From assembly GCA_001599755.1 (NCBI GenBank), contig BCHX01000001.1, positions 6,510,001 to 6,574,000 on the forward strand: a DNA stretch of 64,000 nucleotides, written 5' to 3'. This document shows positions 11,402 to 21,474 of the stretch, piece by piece; position 1 is the stretch's first letter, and every line of letters starts with the position of its first letter. Below the pieces are notes generated by a model. It was not told the DNA's origin, searched no databases, and worked only from the letters and a program-made list of their open reading frames with translations. The DNA is from Gliomastix tumulicola (taxonomy: Eukaryota; Ascomycota; Sordariomycetes; Hypocreales; Bionectriaceae). The translations under genes and the position numbers were made by a program.

Positions 11402-13471
11402 GGTCGGTGGTGGAATGTCATAGTTGGACCCGATACCTCGACTATGTTCGCGCAACAGCCCCAGTGATAAAGATGGGATGGTTGGTGACTGTAGATGAAG
11501 AGTGTTGTGGCATGAAGTTGACTCAGAGCCTCGTGACTTTCTTGATACCAAGATGCGAGAATTGAGTTGCGCACTGTACAGGATCGCTAAAATTGGTGGG
11601 CGTGCACAGTGTGTAGCTGTTGACCACTCTCGCTGCCTAAGTAGGTGTGGGTTTAAGGCTCTAGCTACTTACCTGACCGACCACAGTCTCTGTTTGAATT
11701 TTCTCCTTCGCACTATTTTATTTTATCCAAGTATTATGTCACTTTATATCGAAAAGCCACCTCGGTGTAGTAACAAGCTGAATTCTCCCCAATCTCGGTA
11801 ATCGAGGAGTCGAAACCTGCTCGAGATGTGCTGTGATCTAGGGTAGGCAGGTCTAATGAAGTCTACCTCAAGATGTCGACAACTCCGTGCGGTCATGTGG
11901 TCGCACTGTATGGAAATGCAGGACACGGTAATTAAAGCGTCCCTCGGAAGCAATCTACTTTGATTGACTCCTTATCACCAGAGATGCTATGGTAGGGGAG
12001 ATGGAAAGAACTGCCGAAGTGAGTCTAATATACCATTGCAATGCACAGGGGGCTGCAACCATTCTGTGATTCTTGCTGTCATGGAGGACTGGGACTGAGC
12101 AGGAGATGCTCGAAACCCCGCTTTCCCTCTTCTGATGGTGTAGACAAATATGTCTGTGCACCCACGTGTGGATCGAGCCTGCTTTCTGTTTGTCCATTTC
12201 TGTCTATCGTCAGCGGCCGACAAAGGGAGGTACTATTAATTCACCGCCCACAACAACAAGCCTGGAGCAGCCGTTAGGGTCGGCTTATCGTTGATATCAC
12301 TTGGAAGCTCGCCTCGTGCCTTGGACGTTGCCTTTGGGGGTCGTCTTACCTAGCGATTGAATGACGAAAGAGGGGGGAAATCCGGGACTCCGATTGCAAC
12401 GTGCGCTGAGCCTGCCTTGGTATGTTGCAGCAGCTTACCACTGGCCGTTTACCCGAGCATTGACCCTGCCTTGTGGTCGTTTACTTCGTACCTTAGCAGT
12501 TCTGAGCCTCTGCTCAACAGAAGCAAGTCGGGTCCGTCATTTCCCAGCACCGATCCGATACAGTGCCCATGCCCAGTGCCCAGTGCCCACTCACTCACTG
12601 CCACAGCCCACCTTGCCTGCCAACTGCCAACTGGTGCTGCCAACTGCCCGCGCAGGTCCCAGCTCTAACGCAACACCTCCGGCCTTCGTCCTTGCCAATC
12701 GACCAGCTCCTGGTAACGAGTCGCTTCCTATTCGTGGCTGCTGCAAGTGCACCTCCACTTCCTCCTTCCGTCGTCCTCCTCGTCCTCCTGCCTCCGACGC
12801 CTGCGTTTGCCTTGCTCTGCCTTGTCTTTACCAGCGACGAGAAGAAGCCACTGCTGGCAGCTTGCCTTATCCCCTGGTATGTACAGTGCGACGACTCCCC
12901 ATCCCGTACCCAATACCGCACCGATCACTGCCGCCCGCCTGCTGCCCCTGGTAGCGATACCGCCCTTGGCTCCACTGCTCAAGTCCACCGTCCCTGTTCC
13001 TGCTCCCCCCCAAATTTGGTCTGCTTGGCTTTCCAGACTAAGGCAGAGGCCCCCCAGCTGAGGTCGGGCTCCTGAATTCACTTCACTTCCTCCTAGTTAC
13101 TGTCCAATCCCGCTCCCCATTCCACCGTACGACTCCATCTCTAAACGAGCATCTCGTCGGTATACTTACGAGGAACCGAAGACGATACAGCTACCGTCGC
13201 GTCTCTAGTCTCCCGCGGGAGCTCCCAGCGCCCTCGCCCGACGCTCTTCCCCAACGTGCCTACTCGATTGTTGCCCCGCTGGTCGCCTTCTCCCGCGTCT
13301 CCTCGAGCGCAGCCAGCGCATCCGACCTAAAGACCATCCCTTCCGCTCCTCTGGCCATCCGTCCCTCCTCCATCGACACGCAGCAGGACGACCTCGGGAC
13401 GGACAAGTCGCACAGGACGGGAACTAGTCGAGACTCGAGGATCCAGGGCATGCCAGAGCCCTCCAGCCAAC
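11402..13471. other. Divergent promoter region, Tfc1 and Rts1, with long C-rich leader
   Basis: This 2.07 kb lies between two divergent genes. The half nearer Rts1 (12400-13450) is strikingly C-rich and T/C-rich on the + strand, with clustered CAGTGCCCA and TGCCAACTGCC near-repeats at 12560-12650. That fits a long Rts1 5' leader. Several ATGs occur in it, with long but low-complexity open frames (12361-12954, 12563-13075) that look composition-driven, so no gene is called. Confidence 0.5.
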
Positions 13472-15723
13472 ATGAAGCGCTTCGGTCAGAAAGTCGTGAG
13501 TGCCGCCCCCTCCCCGTGCTGTTGTTTTGCTCGTTGGTTAGGTGTCTCTCTAGAACTTCTCTTCCTAATGTCAGGCCCAACAGCTCTCGCGTGCCGGCAA
13601 GGACCCCAGCAAGTCCTCCAAGAAGAATAAGGAATCCAAGGACGGGACCGCGTCGCCGTCGTCTCGAGACCCATCCAACAACTCCCCTGCCCTCACCCCA
13701 TCGTCGTCCACCTCGACCCTCAACGATGGCCGGAATAAGGGCATGCCCGGCGGCTCCGGTGGTGCTGGAGAGCACGCCTCTGGCCAGCCGTCCGGCCTCT
13801 CGAATGTTGTCCAGCAGGGCGACATGGATCGATTCGGTCCAGCAGGTGGAGCCTCGAGCCCGAACGGGAGCAGCATCAACTCTCGACTACCGCCCGCCGT
13901 CGTGATCAGCCCTACTCCTGGGGTAAGTTCTGCGCGCCCGCAATTGACCATGTGCAAGCCGAGGGCAGCGTATACTGACGATGTACCGCGCAGCACGTCC
14001 CTCCTCCTGGCGCTGCCGAGACGATGCCTCAAGACCTGGCGCCTCCCAAGGCAGGCCAGAAGTCTTTGATGATTCACCGAGGGATTGACAACAGGGACGC
14101 GATTCCCGAGGGTTTAAGAACGCCGAAACGACAGCATTCGTCTCGCTTCGACATCTCGGCCCATCGCGAACTGGACAAGCTGCCGGGCTTCCACGAGGTG
14201 CCCCCCAACCGGAGGCAGGAGCTGTTCATGCAAAAGATCGACCAGTGCAATGTCATCTTCGACTTTAACGACGCCAGCGGCGACATGAAGTCCAAGGAGA
14301 TCAAGCGTTTGGCCCTCCACGAGCTGCTCGACTACGTGGCCAACAACCGACAGGTCATCACGGAGCCCATGTATCCCCGCGTCGTCGAGATGTTCGCCAA
14401 GAACCTGTTCCGACCCATTCCTCCGCCTATGAATCCCCAAGGCGAGGCTTTCGATCCAGAGGAGGATGAGCCCGTCCTGGAGGTTGCTTGGCCGCACATC
14501 CAAGTGGTGTACGAGTTCTTCCTGCGCTTTATTGAAAGCCAGGATTTCAACACCAACATCGCCAAGGCCTACATCGACCACAGTTTCGTTCTGCAGCTTC
14601 TAGAGCTCTTCGACTCTGAAGACCCGCGCGAGCGTGATTTCCTCAAGACAACCCTTCACCGAATCTATGGCAAGTTCCTCAACCTGCGATCCTTCATTCG
14701 CCGGTCCATCAACAACGTCTTCTTCCAGTTCACCTACGAGACTGAGAGGTTCAACGGGATCGCCGAGCTGCTCGAAATCCTCGGCTCCATCATCAACGGC
14801 TTCGCTCTGCCGCTGAAGGAAGAGCACAAAATCTTCCTTACTAGGGTCCTGCTGCCCCTTCATAAGCCCAAGAGCTTGAGCATGTATCACCCCCAACTGG
14901 CGTACTGCATCGTCCAATTTCTTGAGAAGGATGCTTCCTTGACCGAAGACGTGAGTTCATGCTGTGTGTATTCGCAAAACAACAACACACGATACTGACA
15001 CTTTCTAGGTTGTCCTCGGACTGCTGCGCTACTGGCCCAAGGTTAATAGCACCAAGGAAGTCATGTTCCTCAACGAAGTGGAAGACATCTTCGAGGTGAT
15101 GGATCCGGCCGAATTCGCTAAGGTCCAAGAACCCTTGTTCCATCAGCTCGCCAAATCTGTCGCCAGCCCACACTTCCAAGTCGCCGAGCGTGCACTGTAC
15201 TTCTGGAACAACGAATACTTCTGCAACCTCGTAAGCGACAATGTGGAGATAATACTTCCCATCATGTTTGCTCCATTGTATGAAAACTCCAAGGGCCATT
15301 GGAATAGGTACATTTTCAGCTGCTCCCGCGTCGTGGGGATCGAAGCTAATCATACATAGGACGATACATGGCATGGTTTACAATGCGATGAAGCTCTTCA
15401 TGGAGATCAACCCCCAGCTGTTTGACGACTGTTCGCATGACTACACGGAGCAGCAGAACAGTGCGCCGGAGAGAGAAGCCATGCGCGAGCGCAAGTGGGC
15501 CATCCTGTCAGAGAAGGCAGATCTCCAGCGCCAGTCCAACGGTGGACTCCCTAACGCCTCGGGGCGAGCACAAGGAGGCAACCTATCCCGGGTTGACGAA
15601 GTTGATCCTGTCACTGAAGACAACCAGAAGCGCCTTGATTCCCTCAAGCTTCAGGATCCTTCCGGTCGACGGGCGGCAAACCATGAGCGACAAGGCTCTG
15701 AGAGCTCAGCCAGGAGTAGGTGA
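13472..15723 (+). CDS. rts1: PP2A B56/B' regulatory subunit (Rts1-like)
   Basis: This is a regulatory subunit that targets protein phosphatase 2A; Rts1/Par1 homologues act in stress response, septation and chromosome cohesion. Model join(13472..13495, 13575..13922, 13994..14950, 15009..15307, 15360..15723), 663 residues. The first exon encodes only MKRFGQKV. A Ser/Gly-rich N-terminal extension follows, then the full B56 HEAT-like domain: QKIDQCNVIFDF, KEIKRLALHELLDYV, ALPLKEEHKIFLTRVLLPLHK, HPQLAYCIVQFLEKD, VVLGLLRYWPKVNSTKEVMFLNE, ALYFWNNEYF and ENSKGHWNRTIHGMVYNA. Each of the four introns preserves these blocks. The C-terminal tail is divergent. The start is the ATG joined in phase to a clean GTGAGT donor. 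The family assignment is very secure. Confidence 0.95.
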
Positions 15724-16797
15724 CAGCATCAGGACACCTACACACGATCCTGATGTCCCTCCCCCAATGGAGTGGAGGAACCCTACTGCTGAAGACGGTT
15801 CCTGACAACATTCTGTTTAGTTTCAGGAGCCCAAATCGAATGAGCCATAATGTCACAAAAGGGGGATTGGTTGGTTTGTTATTCTTCTCCTTCTCATGAC
15901 GCCGTGGCTGGAGCGTGTTGTCTGAACATGCCGGGAAGCTGGCGCTCGTATGGTTTCTTCGCTACACTTCTTACCGACAATACCTTTCTTGCCTTTTCCC
16001 GATGAGCGACATGCGTTTTCATAGGTTCCCAATACATCGGCGGGGGTTTATAGGGACCCCGTTTTCCTCCTAGCTATTCTCCCTTCCCTACCCCTTCTCT
16101 GGTACAGACATCTTGGTGGAAACAGATTGATGGTGGAACAGAATCCTCTACCCTTTTCTCTTAACCCTTCTAAACGTATTCGGATTCGTTGTGGAACGAA
16201 CGGTGGACGAAGCATCACAGTTTTTCTAAAGGAGATGGGAAAGCTCATGTTGCTCCTCAGACGAGGCTGCAACCAAGGAGGACCAGGCATGGGTTTATGA
16301 CTTTTGTTTTCGTTTCTTTTCAATCACGACATTTTTAGACATGACGTTGCATTCGCAGTGGAACGCCTGGCAGAGGTGGTTTAGGTATAGGGGTGTTCAT
16401 CATCATACACGAAAAGACGAAAAGAGAAAATAAAAAAAAGGGGAGACGGGAACGAATGAAGGGCGAACGAGGTTGTATGACGATATGAGTTGTGGAGTTT
16501 TGGAGGCTGAAGGGGATGGTAGTAGATGTAAAGGTAGATGTCATGAATGAACCACCCCAGTCTACTATAAGTAATGGTCGTCTCTTCTGTGTCACAGTGA
16601 GTAGGTGGTCTAATCACTATGGTTGGGTTTGGATTTCATTACTGGTTGTGGATGTGATACATTTAACATAAATGTGCTGGTCGGATGTGACCGTATTATA
16701 TATCTCCTATATCTTATAATCCTTACAGGTTTCTTATATAGTAGTTTGCGGTAGGTCTTGAAAAGCTTGGTCGGAACCGTGAAGGGGAGAGGCGCTA
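15724..16797. other. Convergent intergenic region between Rts1 and the CID gene
   Basis: This is the shared 3' flank of two converging genes. The left part is T/C-rich; the right part (16380-16790) is A/T-richer, with ATATATCTCCTATATCTTATAATC near 16697. Short open frames only, and none resembles a protein family. Confidence 0.55.
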
Positions 16798-18752
16798 CTA
16801 CCGCCATCCCTGATTATGATAGTTCGAATGTTCGCGATGCTCGTAGCCGCCGCGTCCCCTGCCGCGTCCCCTCCCTCCGCCTCTGTTCCCTCTAGTGTAC
16901 TGCCCTGCAGTGTACCGAGGCTCGTCACCACCACCGTAAGGGTGGGGTGGTGGCGGAGGAGGAGGAGGAGGAGGCTGAGGGGCAGAGTAGCCTGGGTTCG
17001 GACCCCAAGGGGCCGGTCCTCCCCTGTTTGGTGGCGGAGGGAACCATGTGTTTGGGGGTTGTCCGCCCATGTGTGGAGGCGGCGGCGGCGGCGGAGGCCA
17101 GTTGCCGTTGTAGCCCATTGGAGGGGGAGGAGGGGCAGGGAAGGGAGAATAATCGCCTCGAGGAGGCATAGGGGGTGGGAACTGCTGGAAAGGCGGGTTC
17201 TCCTGATGAGGAGGGTGAGGAGGATAAGGGTAAGACCCTTGAGGCGGTGGCGGTGGCGGCAGCGGCAGCGGCAGGGGCGGCGGGTGGTGCTGGTGAGGAT
17301 GAGGATCTCTCGACCTGTAGTCCCTAGACCGAGAGCGAGAGCGCGACGGGCTCCGGGAGTAGGATCGGTTCCGTCGGCTGTGGTAGGGGCTCCGGCTACG
17401 ACTCCTGCTCCGGCTGTCGCGCGGCCGGTGGCTCCCCAAGCCCCTCGAGGGACTGACCGAGCGGCGGGGGCTGCGAGAGCGCGAGTAGGTCGGGCGCTGG
17501 GTGCGGCCGCGGGTGGAGGTTCTGCTGGATGCGCGCGAGTGCGATGGCCGCGGCGAGTAGGACCGATCTCTTGACCGTGACCGTGACCGTGACCGCGACC
17601 GCGAGAGCGACCGCGTCCTCGATCGTGATCTCGGCCTCGAGTCTCGTCCTTTCTCCTTGTTCTTCTTCTTGCGCTCCTTCATCTGCGTGCAGAAGGCGCG
17701 CGACCAGCCGTAGTATGTGTCGCCGTCGATGATCTCGCCGGTGATCTCGTCGCGGACGATGCGCTCTCCGAGCATGTTGACGTCGACGTTGGGCTCGCTG
17801 CCCCATTTCGAGCCCCTCGAGTAGAGGCGGTCGACCTTGGTGAGGAGATCCTTGACTGCCGTGACAAGCTTCGCATCCGCGGGGCCGGCGTTGAGACGCA
17901 CGGGGCGGATGTCGTCTGGCCTCATGGGCCTCGTGTTGTTCGGTCTGATGTGCGGGAACCACGTGCCGGCGGGCAGGTCATACCAGGGCGTTGACGTGTC
18001 GCCATGGAACGAGGGGAGTGTGTACGGCGGGTCTTTTGCGATCTGTAGCTGCAGTGACGAAGCAGCTTCGGTCGTCGGCACACCGCTCGTGCCGCTCTCG
18101 ATGGCCGCCCGGAGTCTCGCGATGAGCTCGGCCGCAAAGTACGTCCTCTCCTCCCACAGGTCTACGAGCGCCTCGAGCTTCCTCCTGTGCTTGGGCGCCC
18201 TCTGGAACGATGCGGCGGACGCGATGAGAGCGGGTAGGTGCAGGTCCCAGCAGGCGCTCAGCCTCTCGCCGCTCCCGTCCCCGGCAACGATATGGTGTGC
18301 GACATCGCTGACGACGTACAGGATGTGCAGGCGCCGTCGCTTGGCGCTCGGCTTGGACGTCGCCTGGCTGCTGCTATTCTGGCTCTTGGCGAGCGCGACG
18401 AGGTACCGCCCGAGGGAGGTGACGCGGGCGCTCGAGGGCGCGACGTTGGTGACGATCCAGGACTTGCATGCCTATTCGATTCGCGGCCGGGCAAAAGAAC
18501 AACAAAGCCACCATTTAGTGCATCTGCCTTACGGAATTGCGCAAAGGGGGGGGGAAGGGGAAGTCAAGAGACAAAAGGGGAAGAACAGTGAATATTGAGT
18601 CGAACCTGGACATTGGGGCGCGAGCACTGCGTGACGGCGGCGTCGATCAGAGGGAAGAGGGACTCGACCTGGGGCCGGCTGAGGGATGTCGGGTCGGCGC
18701 GGAAGAGGGAGGCTGAGAAGGCGGCTTTGGCGATGGCGAGTTCTTGGGCCAT
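16798..18752 (-). CDS. CID and RS-domain RNA-processing protein (CHERP-like)
   Basis: Model complement(16798..18471, 18606..18752), 606 residues, one 134-bp intron with an unusual GTTCGA donor. The N-terminus (MAQELAIAKAAF...LFPLIDAAVTQC) joined to ACKSWIVTNVAPSSARVTSLGRYL gives a CID fold, the domain that binds the RNA polymerase II C-terminal tail. A conserved block follows (GSKWGSEPNVDVNMLGERIV, then RDEITGEIIDGDTYYGW). Next come an Arg/Ser dipeptide region (about 315-435), a Pro/Gly-rich region with polyproline runs, and an RGG-rich C-terminus. CID plus RS is the arrangement of splicing-linked proteins such as CHERP. I infer a nuclear role in co-transcriptional RNA processing. The orthologue is not certain. 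Confidence 0.82.
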
Positions 18753-19317
18753 TGTTGGGAAGTGCCCCGGACGGGGGACTGAGGATGTGAGGCAGCAATT
18801 GGCGGTTCGCGGTGGGATTTGGAGGGAATGTTGGTGTGTGGGCGAAGCTGTCGCATTCGAGGTTGAGGGTCGTTGATGCTGATCAACGCGGCTAAGCTTC
18901 GGTGGGGCCCTGCACTTTCTTATCGATATCGCGGCATATCATCAAGGGAGATGCAGGTGTCAGACCTTATCAGGATGGAAAGGTGCAGATTGGATCTTCA
19001 GATGCGCTGGATGCATTGTACTGAGCTTGTAGAATGGAGAATGGATTAAATATTCAAGATATACACTATGTGGAAACACGGCACTTGTCGGTTTTCGTAA
19101 CGGCATTATCAGAGCTGCTTGACAGAGCTATGCATGTGCTGTCGTTCCTGGTTCGAACGGTACTCCAGCCAACACAGGCTGGGGCAAGGATTACAGTAAT
19201 GAGCGATCATTCTTCTGTGCGTGTAAGCACCGCCGAACCCGTTCCTCGCGACCTGCTGCCTCAATGTACAACGGTTCGGACCATGCTTGTCATCCTGTAC
19301 CAGACGTGGGGGCAAGC
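18753..19317. other. CID-gene upstream region
   Basis: This serves as promoter for the CID gene (reading left) and 3' flank of the small DUF4748-like gene. It includes TTATCGATATCGCGGC near 18919. No coding feature was seen. Confidence 0.5.
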
Positions 19318-19895
19318 CTATGAGAACCGATCCCCTTTGTTGCTCCGGTACGGCGTGCTCGACTCAAACTTGCTCTTCTCGTTTAGCCGCTGCTGCTCCG
19401 TCGCCGGCGCGTGCCTCGTCGGGGCCGGATCACTACTAATCTCCTGGCTCGGCGAGCCCGCGCTGTCGTCCCTCGCCGGGGGGCCATTGCCGTTGAGGCC
19501 GCCGCCCATTGTCGACGCGGAGAGGGGCCGTCCGGGGACGTTATCGCTGTACTCCATGGAGCGGATCTCCTCCTTGCGCTTGCGCGACTGGTCGAGCTTG
19601 TTCTGTCGGTCCGCGTTGATCTCGCGCTTCGCGAAGATGTATGCGCCAACGCCGGCTGGACGATGATTAGCTGGGAAGTCCGGTAGGTGGAGGGGGCGGG
19701 AGGCAAGTTCAGCTGTACGTACCGACGCTCACAGCGCCCCAGCCGAGCCTGTTAACGGAATTGCCATCAGCAAACTGTCGCGGTTAAAGAGGGTGTGAAG
19801 CTCGGTAGGTGGTGCATACCAGAACGACCGGACCTGTGAGCTGTTAGCACGGCAAACGACGATGGAAGACGGGGCTGACAACTGACCGTGTTCAT
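19318..19895 (-). CDS. DUF4748-like small single-pass membrane protein
   Basis: The joined model is complement(19318..19655, 19723..19748, 19820..19833, 19887..19895), 128 residues. The first three coding exons are tiny (9, 14 and 26 nt) and spell MNT, VRSFW and LGWGAVSV, and the last exon opens AGVGAYIFAKREINADRQNK. Together these give a short N-terminal hydrophobic, glycine-containing segment followed by YIFAKREINADR, the signature I associate with the fungal DUF4748 family. A Lys/Arg/Glu helix and a Ser/Pro/Asn-rich tail follow. A mitochondrial or other organelle membrane anchor is plausible by inference. The last three exons are supported by phase and family pattern. The first 9-nt exon has a weaker GTCAGT donor and is the least certain part. 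Confidence 0.72.
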
Positions 19896-21474
19896 GACGA
19901 AATGGATAAGCCTGGTTGGTAGTCGAATATGGATATGTAGTACTTTTTCAGCCTCAGGGACAACGGAAGCGGAAGCCACAGGCAGCTATGCAGGCAAACA
20001 GGGAAAAAATGTTGAAAGGTGCGTGAGGGAGGATGATGGAATCAGGCCATCATGGGAGAAAATAGTCGCGCTAACGTCGGCAAGACACAAGCTCGGGGGC
20101 AAGGGTCCTTGTCAGTCGAAGCGGAAGGCCCCCATGTTTGATGTCAGTTCTGCGTCTGCTTGTTCCCGATCAATGCCGAGCCCATGCCTTATCGAGCCTA
20201 TCAAGAGCCTGGCATCTGGAGTTGAGCAACGGCAGACGTGGTAGAAAGAATTCTTGAGCTGGTGGGCCAGACATTTGGGTGTGTATGTGGCTCAAGTTTT
20301 TCTTCAGCTCTAGGCTCAGGTGACAGACAGAAATATGAGTTCAAGTCAGTGTTGGGGTTTTCGTTGAGTGTAGATTTAGGCTGTCTGGAGCAAATCATAT
20401 TTAGGAGAGTGTCTCCCTTTTTTGTCTGCTCGCGTGATGCCCTCAAGAACCCACTGAAGGCACACACTCGAGTGACTGCTGGGCAGTGCTTCGTCATGTC
20501 GATGAATTTGCCTCACCTGCTGGCCTCGCTTCAAGAGCTAAAACACACGGGCATCCCCACCATCAAGAAAGAAGGGATCTTTCTCGTTGCAGTGAGCCAG
20601 AAAGAGGCCCGGTGGGTTCATCCATACCAAAGTGGCCTCCCCATCGAGACCAACCAACACGACCCAGAGGTCAAAGAGGAAAGAAGCTCTCCATGCTGTC
20701 ATAATTGTGCATATGCCAAGACATAGCTGCCACTGGAATGTGCCCTGGCGATCAAGTGTCAGAGACGACTCTCTGATCCGTGGACAACGGATATCTGGAA
20801 CGACGAACAGACGCTAGAAGCTCGTAGCGTACACCTGGAACTGGCAGCTTTTTAGCGTCCAGCGCGGCCTGACAGGTCACTAACGGCGTGCAGTGATCGG
20901 CATTCAATCCCGCACTGTGCGCCACACCAAGTAAGTGTGGATCTTGACAGTGCGAGATCCAGGCATAAAATTAAACAGTCGGCAGCAAATCTTAAGCCGT
21001 GATTCTGGTACAACAAGCACAGCCCTCTGAACTCGTAACCACTGCTCGCGTCTTTGATCCAGCCCAACCAACTTTCTTGCCAGCTGCATCCCCTTTTTCT
21101 CGTGTTGACTCAGCGTCCAACCGCAAACTCATAGACCTCTTTTCTCGGCCTGCGTTGCTCTCTGCAGATACAACCAACGCCCCTGTAGAAGGACAGGCCC
21201 ATTTGCAGCCTGTGCCACTGAGACTGGACCATCCCTGGACGAATCGTCGACCGCCATTGAACACCCTGATCAACATTCTCGACGACGCTCCTTTCCTGCC
21301 ACATCCCGGCGCCAATACACTCTTCAGAAGCGACCGAACGAAGGATAAACCCAAGAGACCCTGAGATCAATTCAATCTCTGCTGCCTGGCACCTGCATGC
21401 TTCCATGAACAGGCTTGGATAGGCATGGGTATTATGGGTAGCTCTGCCCGAGTGCCCCGCCATACGACCTCAAC
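19896..21474. other. Divergent promoter region, DUF4748 gene and 5-phosphatase
   Basis: This 1.58 kb separates two divergent genes. It contains scattered open frames up to 162 codons (20238-20726) without low-complexity or domain signal. Nothing tRNA-like was found. The stretch 21000-21470 probably includes the 5-phosphatase leader. Confidence 0.5.

Noticed and set aside
12361..13075. Overlapping 197- and 170-codon open frames upstream of Rts1
   Set aside because: Two frames are open together because the DNA is C-rich and stop-poor. The proteins are Pro/Ser/Cys-rich without any recognisable block, so I read the region as leader DNA.
19140..19165. GGTTCGAAC, resembling a tRNA B box
   Set aside because: The flanks do not pair as a T-stem and no acceptor or anticodon stem could be built on either strand.
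20238..20726. 162-codon open frame between the DUF4748-like and 5-phosphatase genes
   Set aside because: No recognisable motif and no splice context. It lies in a divergent promoter region.
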